A DNA stretch of 64,000 nt, from assembly GCF_042186555.1 (NCBI RefSeq), contig NC_133325.1, positions 673,495,640-673,559,639 of the forward strand, written 5' to 3'. Each line of letters opens with the position of its first letter. Position 1 is the first letter of the stretch. The translations under genes were made by a program, and so were the position numbers. The notes under the pieces are model-generated. The model was given only the letters and a program-made list of their open reading frames with translations, was not told where the DNA came from and did not search any database. This DNA comes from Aquarana catesbeiana. Its lineage: Eukaryota; Chordata; Amphibia; Anura; Ranidae. Below, in pieces: positions 52,342 through 62,274 of the stretch.

Positions 52342-53453
52342 AATCTGACAGAACCCACAAGCAGCAACTCTCCCACACGCAGAAGAATGGCATCATCTTC
52401 ACCTTCAGGCAGCACCCAGAAAATTTCAGAACAAAATGGGAATCATCATTCTCACAAAAGAGGCCGTTATGCCACATCATCCATGGACCAAGAAGATTCG
52501 ATAGACTGACATCCTAATTCCTGATATCTCTTCATTTATTATACTAAGAGATGGTTCTCTATAAAAAACCTGTATTTATAACTGAATGTAACTGCATTCT
52601 GATAGTCACACACTGTGTGGGATCATGTTGCATTCCAGTTATATTTCTTATTGCTTCTGATTCATATAGCCTTAGAATATATAAGTGAAATAAGGAAATT
52701 CTTGTTCAGTTATATATTATCAGGTAATAACAATAGATTTATTACTTTTTAGGACAAATATGTTCAATAATCCAGAAGTAATGGAAGCTTTTTCTTTTTT
52801 TTCTTAAAACAAATATATTATTACCTAACTAGTTCCTAGAATTATGTTTTTGTTTATTCTAATCTGAAGCAATACAACCTCAATTTTATGAGTTAACATA
52901 TCTAAACAGTTACATATGAATAAAATATGTAATTGTTTACTCTAAAAGGGTTAAAATCCCAAAATAATTCAAACTATCTTCATCAATACCAAAGTTATTA
53001 ACAGTACCTTTCTAACTGAATTATTTAGCCTAGGGCAAGACTAACCATATACAACCACCCTGGAATAAATAATTTCAACAAAAACTATATTCTGCACTCC
53101 AATTAATGAAACATCATTTTGATGTCTTTTGACATAGCACTTCTCTCCTGTAAGCGGAAGATCCGTGTACCCCCATTAGCCCTCCTCATTCTCCCAACCA
53201 TATTATGTGGGAGTGTGACGAAGGCACTTATTCCCCTGAGAGAGATATTTATTCTCTTTCACGGATAAATTGTGATTACTTGCAAAAAATAATTTATACA
53301 ATGTATCATCTAATCTCATGTTTTTTGTTTACTCTTTACTCCAGAATTCACTGGTTTCTTTTCTATCTTTTCATCTCTTCAGTCCACACAGGTTGATCTG
53401 CGCAGTCAGCTCTGCATAACAAAAAGTAAGTCAAAACTATTTGATCTGTTGCC
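52342..53453 (+). other. Spacer between LINE ORF1 and ORF2
   Basis: The first 168 bp are the in-frame extension of ORF1. The rest is AT-rich, without an open frame, and unusually long (1.1 kb) compared with mammalian L1, where the ORFs are about 60 bp apart. How ORF2 is translated from such a distance is not evident. No inserted element recognised. Confidence 0.6.
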
Positions 53454-56400
53454 ATGGCACCACTGAATATACTTTCCCTGAATGTTCAGGGAATAAATGT
53501 CCCTCAAAAAAGGACCAAAGCCTTCCGTACTTTCCATAACAAGAAGGCTCACATAGTATGCCTCCAAGAAACACACTTCACCAAAGATTCTACTCCAAAA
53601 TATATTTCTCCTTTTTATCAACAAATTTACACGGCTTCTGCCTGTACCAAGCAAAGGGGAACTCTAATTGCATTTCACCGATCCACACCATTCACCTTAT
53701 CATCAGAAATTAAAGACCCAGAAGGTAGATACCTGATACTCATGGGTTATATAATGGATACAGCAATCACGGTGATTTCCTACTACGCTCCTAACAAACA
53801 ACCTACACCATTCCTCTCACATATATTACAAGTGATTAATACACACAAAATAGGAACAGTGATAATGTGTGGGGATTTGAACCAGGTCCTCCTCCCATTT
53901 CTAGATAAATCACCTTTTACACCATCCAAAATAACCTCTAGATTACCTTTTTCTCAACTTCTTTCCAAATACAATCTGGTAGATTCGTGGAGAGAAAGTA
54001 ACCCAATGAAAAAGAAATTCACTTATTTCTCGCACCCTCATCAAACCTTCACCAGAATAGATCATATTTTTCTAACAATAGGAATGCTACCAGAAATTAT
54101 TGCATCAGATATAATTCCGATTCCGTGGTCTGACCATAATGCAGTATACACTACTATAGCCTCAGCCATATCAAAAGCGCATGACCCAACGTGGTACTTA
54201 CCGGACATAATGCTCAAACACCCACTACATCAGATGGCCATTGAACAAGCTTTAAAGGAATACATATCAATTAATAATACAACAGACATCTCCCCAATAA
54301 CACTGTGGGAAGCTCATAAGCCTGTCTTGCGTGGTACAATACAAAGACAAATGGCACTATTTAAACGGGAACGCAAAAATCTAGCAAAAAAACTAGAACT
54401 CAATTTTAATGCAGCCTACATATCATTCCAAGATAATCCATCTCAGAGTACAAAATCTCATCTGGAAAAATCTAGATTGGAATACGATCTATTTCTCACT
54501 GAGTCAGTTGATAAATCCCTCAAACGCTCCAAACACAATTTCTACATGAATACAAACAAACCAGGTACATATTTGGCTCGGGCATTAAATTCAACTAACA
54601 AATCTTTCAAACCAATACGTTTGAAATTATCAAAAAATGTTTATACTTGTAATCCAGTTAAAATAGTCCATAAATTTCACTCACATCTCGCAACTTTATA
54701 CAAGACAAACAATGAATTTAATCCTACAGAGGCTGAATCCTTCTTCTCAAAAATAACCTTACCTGAGTTATCTCAGAATCAAAAAAGCAGTTTGGATGAG
54801 CCTATAACTATAGATGAAGTTGCTAACGCCATAAAAGACCTAAAACTTAACAAAAGACCAGGCCCAGACGGCTACTCGGCTTTATACTATAAAACATTCT
54901 CAGAAATACTCTCTCCCATTCTCACTGAAACTTTTAACAAACTTCTAGATGGACATTCTTTTCGGCAAGAAACACTAATGGCAATTGTTTGTATGATCCC
55001 AAAACCCCTTTCTGATGATACTTCCTGTGTGAATTATTGGCCTATCTCTCTGTTAAATCTTGATATTAAATTATTAGCAAAAATAATAGCAAAACGCCTC
55101 AATAGCATTATAGGAAAATTAATACATAGAGATCAAGTAGGCTTCATGCCAAATAGACAGGCAGGCGATAATATACGCAGGGCAGTGTTATTGGCACATA
55201 TTGCTAAAAAACGGAAAATCCCTTTATGTTTTCTATCTCTCGATGTTAAGAGGGCATTTGACACAGTATCCTGGCAATATATGCAATATTCATTACAAAA
55301 ATGGGGTTTTGGACCCCACTTTTTAACATGGATCAAAGCATTATATAATAAACCCAAAGCCTATATAAAATATGCTGGATACAAATCTGATGCCTTTAAT
55401 ATCGAAAGAGGTACCCGACAGGGTTGCCCATTATCTCCCTTATTATTTGCCCTTATACTCGAACCCATGGCCCAATACATCAGAACAAACCAAACTATAA
55501 CTGGCATTGAAGTAGGAGGTATTACACACAAATTATGTATATTTGCAGACGATATATTACTTTTTCTATCATCACCACAGGTCTCTGGTCCTAACTTAAT
55601 ACCAGCTCTTGATGGATTTGCAGCCCTATCCGGCCTTATGATTAATCCTAAGAAATGCCTAGTGCTTAATATTTCACTCACAAACATGGAATTGATCCCG
55701 GCTAGGGCTGCACTCCCATTCACATGGGCAGAAAAATCAATCCCATATCTTGGAATTCATTTAACAGCATCTCATTCTGACTTATTCTCAACCAATTATC
55801 CTCCTGTATTAAGACAGATCACAAATCTAATAAAACAATGGTCGCAACTTCCTTTATCCTGGATAGGGAAGATTAATGCAATCAAAATGACTATTCTACC
55901 CAAATTGCTTTATCTATTCAGAGTCCTCCCTATTCCAATTCCTTCCTATTTTTTGAGAATAGTACAAAAAAGAGCAACTTCGTTTATATGGGGCTCTTCT
56001 AAACCACGTATACCTATACACACACTACATCTTCCCAAAAATAAAGGAGGCCTGGGATACCCTAATTTTACTAACTACTACAGAGCAGCACATTTGGCCA
56101 GTCTGTTCAAATACCATGCAAAACAGGAAATCCCATTATGGGTATTTATAGAGGCTTCAGAAAATGACCCTCTATTAATATCAAACTTATTATGGCTTGA
56201 TCCTAAAGACCGCTTTAAAATTCATAATCCCATAACTAAACACTTCTTATCTCTCTGGGATAAACTAAAAACCAAATATCAGTTACAATCTCCACACAAT
56301 CCTCTCCTTTCTTTTATCAGAAATCCGGCCTTTTATCCGGCATGGATCTACCCAAATTCTTTTAAAGCTTGGACAACATCAGCCATTCAGACACTAAATG

Positions 56401-57245
56401 ACTTCATAGCATCTAAATCATTCCTTTCATTCCCATCGCTTAGAGAAAAATATGATCTACCAAACTCTGAGATATTTAGATATCTCCAAATCAAAAATTT
56501 CTATACACCATTCCTAAAGGGGGATACACCATTATCCCAATTATCCATTTTTGAATCAATCTGTACAAAAGATCCATTTGCTAAAGGTACAATTTCATCA
56601 CTTTATAATCAATTATATGGAGTAGCAAATCTTAATAGACCCTCTTACGTTCAGAGGTGGGAGGAGGACCTGGGACGAACTTTAGAGGACACAGACTGGT
56701 CTAACATATGGCTCACATCTAAGTCATCTTCACCCAACATCTTAGCACTGGAGACAAATTATAAAGTCCTAACTCGCTGGTACCTTGTACCCGCTAGAGT
56801 GGCAAAATATTCACCTAATACCTCAGCTCTTTGTTTTCGAGGATGCCCAGAAATAGGCACACATTTACACATATGGTGGACGTGCCCAATAATCCAAACC
56901 TTCTGGAAGGAAGTCTTCGTGATTGCATCTAAAATATTTAAAAAAATAATACAACCAGATCCATATATAACTTTACTTAATCTAAAACCGGAATGGTTAA
57001 CACTCTCTCAATTCAAACTTATGATCCAACTAATAACGGCTGCAAAACAAACAGTGGCCAAGGCATGGAAATCTCCTACATTGGTACTAGCAAAAACAAT
57101 TCACAGAATGAATAATACAATGTCCCATGCTAAGATGGTAGCCATCGATCAAAATCAAATTCCAAAATTTGAAAAACTTTGGCATCCTTGGATAAAACAA
57201 CAGTTCCTGTCAAACTTCAATGACTCTGTCCTGTTGCCATGGTAA
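53454..57245 (+). CDS. LINE ORF2: APE endonuclease-reverse transcriptase
   Basis: 1,263 codons from the ATG at 53454, no interruption. Residues 1-235 form the apurinic-type endonuclease that nicks target DNA: N10, E39, Y110-Y111, D141 and N143 (GDLN), D203 (RIDHIF), S226-D227-H228. RT occupies about 440-760: KRPGPDG, then YWPISLLN, DVKRAFDTV, GTRQGCPLSPLLF, and FADD at 697-700, the catalytic pair. The YRPISLL arginine of the family is Trp here (CGG to TGG type change), which might weaken activity. The C-terminal motif is C1127-x3-C1131-x5-H1137, H1139, C1144. ORF2 is expected to reverse transcribe the LINE RNA at the nicked site. It has the same C-terminal motif as the fragment at 26650. Confidence 0.95.
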   Translation: MAPLNILSLNVQGINVPQKRTKAFRTFHNKKAHIVCLQETHFTKDSTPKYISPFYQQIYTASACTKQRGTLIAFHRSTPFTLSSEIKDPEGRYLILMGYIMDTAITVISYYAPNKQPTPFLSHILQVINTHKIGTVIMCGDLNQVLLPFLDKSPFTPSKITSRLPFSQLLSKYNLVDSWRESNPMKKKFTYFSHPHQTFTRIDHIFLTIGMLPEIIASDIIPIPWSDHNAVYTTIASAISKAHDPTWYLPDIMLKHPLHQMAIEQALKEYISINNTTDISPITLWEAHKPVLRGTIQRQMALFKRERKNLAKKLELNFNAAYISFQDNPSQSTKSHLEKSRLEYDLFLTESVDKSLKRSKHNFYMNTNKPGTYLARALNSTNKSFKPIRLKLSKNVYTCNPVKIVHKFHSHLATLYKTNNEFNPTEAESFFSKITLPELSQNQKSSLDEPITIDEVANAIKDLKLNKRPGPDGYSALYYKTFSEILSPILTETFNKLLDGHSFRQETLMAIVCMIPKPLSDDTSCVNYWPISLLNLDIKLLAKIIAKRLNSIIGKLIHRDQVGFMPNRQAGDNIRRAVLLAHIAKKRKIPLCFLSLDVKRAFDTVSWQYMQYSLQKWGFGPHFLTWIKALYNKPKAYIKYAGYKSDAFNIERGTRQGCPLSPLLFALILEPMAQYIRTNQTITGIEVGGITHKLCIFADDILLFLSSPQVSGPNLIPALDGFAALSGLMINPKKCLVLNISLTNMELIPARAALPFTWAEKSIPYLGIHLTASHSDLFSTNYPPVLRQITNLIKQWSQLPLSWIGKINAIKMTILPKLLYLFRVLPIPIPSYFLRIVQKRATSFIWGSSKPRIPIHTLHLPKNKGGLGYPNFTNYYRAAHLASLFKYHAKQEIPLWVFIEASENDPLLISNLLWLDPKDRFKIHNPITKHFLSLWDKLKTKYQLQSPHNPLLSFIRNPAFYPAWIYPNSFKAWTTSAIQTLNDFIASKSFLSFPSLREKYDLPNSEIFRYLQIKNFYTPFLKGDTPLSQLSIFESICTKDPFAKGTISSLYNQLYGVANLNRPSYVQRWEEDLGRTLEDTDWSNIWLTSKSSSPNILALETNYKVLTRWYLVPARVAKYSPNTSALCFRGCPEIGTHLHIWWTCPIIQTFWKEVFVIASKIFKKIIQPDPYITLLNLKPEWLTLSQFKLMIQLITAAKQTVAKAWKSPTLVLAKTIHRMNNTMSHAKMVAIDQNQIPKFEKLWHPWIKQQFLSNFNDSVLLPW

Positions 57246-57675
57246 CAGATTAAATGACTTACTGAGACACCCATTCTAAGGCTTCAAAGAGAACTAAAAA
57301 GAATAATAAACTGACGAGCGGGACAACCTTGTGGACCATACCTCTACCTTTCTACCCTTTTTCTTCTTTCTCTTTCCTTTTCTCCACCTTACGATTAAAG
57401 CTCATTATCAGAATTTATTTGACCTATATACACTCTACCTGTAAACAATATGTATAGTAGGTATAAATCATTTAAATACCTACAAAAGTAACTAAGGAAA
57501 TGATATATATTTTTAATTTAGGTTTACGTGAACCCAATGTTTAATATTTGAAATTTCATGATATTTACCTATATAAACCCTACTGTAAAACAATGAGCTT
57601 ACTTTATAGATCCTTGTAAACTTACTTTATGTATCTTTATAATATTGTATACTCAATAAACTTCTTTTGACAAGG
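57246..57675 (+). other. LINE 3' UTR
   Basis: 430 bp, AT-rich, with a pyrimidine-rich stretch (tacccttttt, cttctttctctttccttttc) and aataaa at about 57655-57660. It ends at gacaagg before the duplication. No stem-loop obvious to me. Confidence 0.7.
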
Positions 57676-58230
57676 AAAAAAGCCCCATCCCTACGTGACT
57701 GACTTGCACCGGAGGTAGTTGACCCTCCGGTGCAGTCCGAAAGTAGGTTATTCTCTTTCCTCTCAGGCTTTTATGCCTGTGGGTGATGTACAGCCTGCAG
57801 GCATTCTAAATGTAATATTAAAAAGCGGAAAGATTTTGTGGCTATGGCCACCAATAAGGAATACAAGATTGACCAACTTATAACCTGTGCAACAGTTGGG
57901 GTTGTTTATATGCTCCAGTGTGGATGTGGCCTCCAATATTTCGGGAGGACTTCCAGACCTCTCCACATCAGACTTGGAGAGCATGTAAACAACATCAAAA
58001 ATGGTTTAAAGTCGTACAAGGTTTCCAAGCATTTTAAGTTGGTCTACGATCAAAGCCCAAAAAGTTTAAAATTCTGGGGCATTGAAAGGGTCACAAAACA
58101 TTGGAGAGGTGGCAATTTCTTGCACCAGCTTAGCCGCAGGGAATCTTATTGGATTTATGAGACTAATGTTCTTGTGACGGTAGGCCTGAACGTTGAATTT
58201 GATATTAATTGTTTTATTTCTGATCGCTAG
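57676..58230 (+). pseudogene. PLE Cys-rich linker and GIY-YIG endonuclease
   Basis: It resumes KKAPSLRD, then TGA, LAPEVVDPP, FSFLSGFYACG, TGA, CTACRHSKC (the Cys motif before the nuclease in Penelope-like proteins). From 57838 it is open: GVVYMLQCGC with the GVVY variant of GIY at 57898-57909, YFGRTSRPL with Tyr and Arg at 57937-57948, GEHVNN with the His, then SKHFKL and KFWGIERV, to TAG at 58228. The domain itself looks complete, so in isolation it could fold. The two TGAs and the missing RT make the element dead. GIY-YIG cuts target DNA for Penelope-type retrotransposition. Confidence 0.85.
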
Positions 58231-59218
58231 TTTTTATATCTCTATTAGTTTTATTTTTTTTTATATTCATGTTAATTTTCTATTATAAATTCTGTTGGTT
58301 TTTTGTTGTTGTGATCTATGGGGATCAGCGGGGACGGGGGATGGCGTTTATATGGTTTTAATTGTTTTCTAGATACCATTACCTAAAGTAATTTTTCGAT
58401 TTAGCTACAGTCGTGTTCTTTGTAAACGTGTTGTTTTTGCTGATCATTTAGTATATTGCTATATCGGTAACTAGTTATCTCCCATTGAATTGAACTTCTA
58501 AGTCTCTGCTGTGTTCCGCTGCCCAGTGGTTGTTATGGTGATCGGTACACACCTACCCCCATTGGCCAGACAGGTCAGCTGATAAGGTTTATAAAGTGGG
58601 TGGCTTGTGACATGCTGTCACAGCTGATGAAGTGCTGCCCCTTAGGGACGTAACGCGTACGGAAACCACGTGACCTTGATTGTGACGTCACCCGCGTCAT
58701 ACACGCTGATTCTCGTGGATACACATTGTTAGCTTTTGCCATCCATCCTTAGCACTGGGGCATAGTGCGTGGTTTGTAAGTGCTTTTTACATATATTTTA
58801 TTAAAACGTTCCGAATCATACAGAGAGCACTAGATATCATTGCTTTTATTCTATGTACCTGTCCTCATGTTGATGAGGAATACCATGTGAAATAGCCAAG
58901 TACCGGCATCTCATCCGTTACCAGTGTGTGATCTTGCTGACTTACACCATTAAAGGGAGCTGCTGTTTTGACCTGACTGATTTATTCAGGGGTCCATCGC
59001 TAGAGGTGAGCGGCCATTTCTCTTGGTGGTGGAGTTTGTCACTAAAGTCACCTTATATGATTGATTTATCACCTATTCCACTGGATATTCGCTGTTTTTT
59101 CCGATCAACTAAAGACTATTTTATGATGAAGAACATGGACTGTTCCTGTGTTTGATTTTATATTTCAGTTTTAATTTTAGGATTGTTTTATCTGTTTGCG
59201 CTGCACTGCTTTTTTACA
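58231..59218 (+). mobile_element. PLE 3' region of the main copy
   Basis: Non-coding. Its first 200 bp match 42868-44260 (interrupted there), and almost all of it is inverted at 41600-42611. It contains the ribozyme-like motif at 58610-58665 and ttttattaaaacgttccgaa about 130 nt after it. ORF at 58928-59155 has no domain. Confidence 0.85.
58610..58665 (+). ncRNA. Hammerhead-like motif of the PLE, core changed
   Basis: CTGATGA at 58624-58630, GTAAC at 58650-58654, then the palindrome ACGCGT and A59 as the predicted cleavage base. Stem II can pair GT with AC plus further pairs across one mismatch. The A-to-T change in GAA is shared with the inverted copy, so it predates the duplication of this end. 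Not expected to cleave. Confidence 0.5.
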
Positions 59219-59232
59219 TCCACTCAGAACAG
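59219..59232 (+). repeat. 14-bp target-site duplication of the PLE (right)
   Basis: tccactcagaacag, identical to 41503-41516. Confidence 0.9.
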
Positions 59233-60014
59233 GCCTCGGCATGGTCGACCAAAGAAGTTGAGTGCATGTGCTCAGCTTCATATCCAGAGGTTGTCTTTGG
59301 GAAATAGACGTATGAATGCTGCCAGCATTGCTGCAGAGGGGTGGGGGGTCAGCCTGTCAGTGCTCAGAAGGAAGCCTCTTCTAAAGATGATGCACAAGAA
59401 ACCCCGCAAACAGTCTATTGAAGGACATGGATTACTGGAACCATGTCCTGTGGTCTGATGAGGCCAAGATAAACTTATTTGGTTCAGATGGTGTCAAGCA
59501 TGTGGTGGCAACCAGGTGAGGAGTACAAAGACAAGTGTGTCTTGCCTACAGTCAAGCATGGTGGTGGGGGTGTCATGGTCTGGGGCTGCATGAGTGCTGC
59601 CAGCACTGGGGAGCTACAGTTCATTGAGGAACTATGAATGCCAACATGTACTGTGACATACTGAAGCAGAGAATGATCCCCTCCCTTCGGAGACTGGGCC
59701 GCAGGGCAGTATTCCAACATGATAGTGACCCCCAAACACACCTCCAAGATGACCACTGCCTTGCTAAAGAAGCTGAGGGTAAAGGTGATGGACTGGCCAA
59801 GCATGTCTCCAGACCCAAACCATACTGAGCATCTGTGGGGCATCCTCAAACGGAAGGTGGAGGAGCGCAAGGTCTCTAACATCCACCAGCTCTGTGATAT
59901 TGTCATGAAGGAGTGGTAAAGGACTCCAGTGGCAACCTGTGAAACTCTGGTGAACTCCATGCCCAAGAGGGTTAAGGCTGCGCTGGAAAATAATAGTGGC
60001 CACAAAAAATATTG
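59233..60014 (+). pseudogene. Tc1 E transposase, main part, defective
   Basis: It continues PRHGRPKKLSACAQLHIQRL, the second DNA-binding segment. A deletion removes part of the linker before RRKPLLKMMHKK. In shifted frames VLWSDEAKINLFG carries the first Asp (near 59455), VKHGGGGVMVWGCMSAAS follows, QHDSDP has the second Asp (near 59720), and LLKKLRVKVMDWPSMS then PNHTEHLWGILKR has the Glu (near 59825). It ends GHKKY with TGA at 60012-60014. All three catalytic residues survive in the DNA, but at least three frame changes and two stops separate them. Confidence 0.87.
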
Positions 60015-60500
60015 ACGCTTTGGGCCCAATTTGGACATTTTCACTCAGAGGTGTACTCACTTTTGTTGCCAGCTGTTTAGACATTAATGGCTATGTGTTG
60101 AGTTATTTTGAGGGAACAACAAATTTACTCTGTTATACAAGCTGTACACTCACTACTTTACATTATAGCAAAGTGTCATTTCTTCAGTGTTGTCACATAA
60201 AAAGATATAATAAAATATTGACAAAAATGTGAGGGGTGTACTCACTTTTGTGAGATACTGTACATACAGTGCTCAGCATAAATGAGTACACCCCTTTTGA
60301 AAAGTAAGGTTTTAATCAGTATTTCAATGAACACATGAGCGATTTCCAAAATGTTTACAAAAACTAAATTTTATAGAACATTTGTTTAGCTCATTACATG
60401 AAAGTAAGATTAATAATTTAACTTAGATTACAAAATCTTCATTTTTACTCAAATTAGTTGATGCAAAAATGAATACACCCCACAACAAAAACTACTACAT

Positions 60501-61508
60501 CTAGTATTTTGTATGACCTCCATGATTTGTAAGGACAACACCAAGTCTTCTAGGCATGGAATGAACAAGTTGGCGACATATTGCAACATCTTTCTTTTTC
60601 CATTCTTCAAGAACGACCTCTTTTAGAGCCTGGATGCTGGATGGAGAGTGATGCTCAACTTGTCTCTTCAGAATTCCCCATAGGTGTTCGATTGTGTTCA
60701 GATAAGGAGATAAACCTGGCCACTGAATCATTTTCACCCTGTTCTTCTTCAGAAATGCAACAGTGGCCTTAGATGTGTGCTTTGGATCATTGTCATGTTG
60801 CAAAAGTGCACGACGACCAAGGGCATGGAGTGATGGTAGCATCTTCTCTTTCAATACAGAGCAGTACATCTGTGAATTCATGTTGCCATCAATGAAATGC
60901 AGCTCCCTGACACGAGCAGCACTCATGAAGCCCCACAGAAGGACACTGCCACCACCATGTATCACTGTAGGCACCATGTATTTTTCTTTGTACACGTGTG
61001 CGACACCATACAATTTTGAAGCCATCAGTTCCAAAAACATTTATTGTGGTCTCATCACTCCAGAGTTTCAGTAGTCCTCTCTTTCAGTATGGGACCTGGC
61101 AAACTCTAGATGGTCTTTTTTGTGCATGGGCTTTAGGAAAGACTTCCTTCGTGGATGACACCCATGCATGCCATTCCTCTGCAGCGTACGCTGTATTATG
61201 TCACAGGAAACAATCACCCTGGTTTGGCTTTCTACTTCTTTAGCTAACTGCCATGAACTTGCATGGCGATTTTCTTCAACCCTTCTCATCAGAAGACGCT
61301 CCTTTCGAGGTGTTAACTTCCATGGATGGCCTGGACGTCTCTGTGAGATGGTTGCAGTTCCACCTTTGTTACGTATTTGTATCACTTTTGCTACAGTATT
61401 TTAATTGATAAGCAAAGCTTTGCTGATCTTCTTGTAGACGTCACCTTTCTTGTGTAAAAAAAATTTGTTTCTCAGGCCTTGTGACATTTCTCTTCCATGT
61501 GGTGCCAT
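60501..61508 (-). pseudogene. Tc1 F transposase, lightly damaged
   Basis: The minus-strand ATG at 61508 reads MAPHGREMSQGLRNKFF, one TAA follows near 61402, then a long open part to 61068 (ISQRRPGHPWKLTPRKERLL, the second DNA-binding segment). WSDETTINVFGTDG with the first Asp is in a shifted frame near 61050. From 61040 to 60501 the frame is open: GGGSVLLWGFMSAA, LLQHDNDPKHTS with the second Asp, LNTIEHLWGILKR with the Glu, ending HTKY at TAA. Only one stop and two frame changes separate it from a complete DD34E-type enzyme, making it the best preserved transposase here. Confidence 0.88.
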
Positions 61509-61660
61509 TGCTGAAAGCATGAAATGGGATGGGGTTTTCTTTGTTAACACCCTTTTATAATCAACTGTCTGCTGGACACCTGTTTAATGACTAATTAGAC
61601 TCACCTGTAGTTGAATTCTTGTTAATTAGGATTTTGTTGTCTAAAAATTTAGCTTTGATC

Positions 61661-62030
61661 CTAAAGGCACACACGGTCATAAAATCCGAGGTTAAATTTT
61701 GTCCGATGAACGATCTGCCGATTTTCTGATTGTTAGTATGCTGCTTTTGACAGCCGATTACGAATTTTCGTCAGACAAAAACTGGATGTGTAGGCTCCAA
61801 AATTTTTGTCTGATGTGACCACAACGTCCAATTTTCTTTTCATTAGTACGATTTTCTGCCCAAAAAAAATCTGGAGAGCAAGACTAGCATTACGTCACTT
61901 CTGACGTTGAATTCTGTCGTCCGAAAATTTTCTGATGGTTAGTACCCTCGTCACTTTCGATTTGCGACTAGCATCCAACAAAAAACTGACAAAAATTCAT
62001 CTAATAATCTGACCATGTATACAAGGCTTT
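61661..62030. mobile_element. MITE inside Tc1 F
   Basis: It runs from ctaaaggcacacacggtcat to catgtatacaaggctttag, whose ends are inverted (ctaaaggc / gctttag). The interior has several ttttctgat / atcagaaaat-like inverted stretches (gattttctgattgttagta and attttctgatggttagta). Interrupts the non-coding 5' part of the Tc1. Confidence 0.65.
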
Positions 62031-62274
62031 AGACTTTCATTGGGGTGTATTCATTTTTGCATGGTCTTGAATGAATTTGTTATGAAAAATACTTTTTTCT
62101 GTGTGCAAATGAACAAATCTTTGTTGCAATCAATGGCCCGCATTTGTGGGAGTATTTTGTAGTATAGTGTCCCATAGAAAATGTTGATTCTGAAAGGAAA
62201 GTAAAGGTTCTCTGACAAATATGTTGGGGTGTACTCATCTATGCTGTTGGGGTGTACTCATATATGCATATATA

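Larger units (their letters stand above)
51282..57675 (+). mobile_element. Full-length L1/Tx1-type LINE
   Basis: 6,394 bp between exact 16-bp duplications: a 160-bp 5' region, ORF1, a 1.1-kb spacer, ORF2, and a 430-bp 3' UTR ending ctcaataaacttcttttgac with a poly(A)-like signal but no poly(A) tail beyond the aaaaaa of the duplication. APE-type endonuclease, RT type and a C-terminal Cys/His motif place it in the L1 superfamily, probably the Tx1-like branch found in amphibians and fish. It inserted into the PLE 101 bp downstream of Gypsy 2. Confidence 0.93.
41517..59218. mobile_element. Penelope-like element complex
   Basis: Between the two 14-bp duplications lie, in order: an inverted copy of the PLE 3' region (41517-42611); a 5'-truncated direct copy with the end of GIY-YIG plus 3' region (42612-44260); then a main copy with N-terminal, RT-remnant and GIY-YIG parts and a 3' region (44261-59218). 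Inverted and tandem partial copies are known features of Penelope-like insertions. Later insertions inside it are the TTAA element 42913-44116, Gypsy 2 (45277-51165) and the LINE (51282-57675). Confidence 0.85.
41012..60260 (+). mobile_element. Tc1-like transposon E, split by a PLE nest
   Basis: Left end cagagtatctcacaaaagtg, then agtatacccctcacattttt. The right end is its inverse (gaggggtgta, ctcacttttgtgagatactg), ending at 60260 before TA. Own sequence is 41012-41516 and 59219-60260, about 1.55 kb in total, a normal Tc1 size. The rest is inserted DNA. An end fragment of the same family is at 27608-27718. Confidence 0.92.
60267..62268 (-). mobile_element. Tc1-like transposon F, invaded
   Basis: Left end cagtgctcagcataaatgag then tacacccc after TA (60265-60266). 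The right end is the inverse (ggggtgtactcatctatgct), with a second partial repeat of it (ttggggtgtactcatatatg) just outside, so the exact boundary is uncertain. About 2.0 kb including a 370-bp insert at 61661-62030. It lies 6 bp from Tc1 E. Confidence 0.87.

Noticed and set aside
55133..55723. Antisense frames within LINE ORF2
   Set aside because: Shadows of ORF2, which has all expected motifs on the plus strand.
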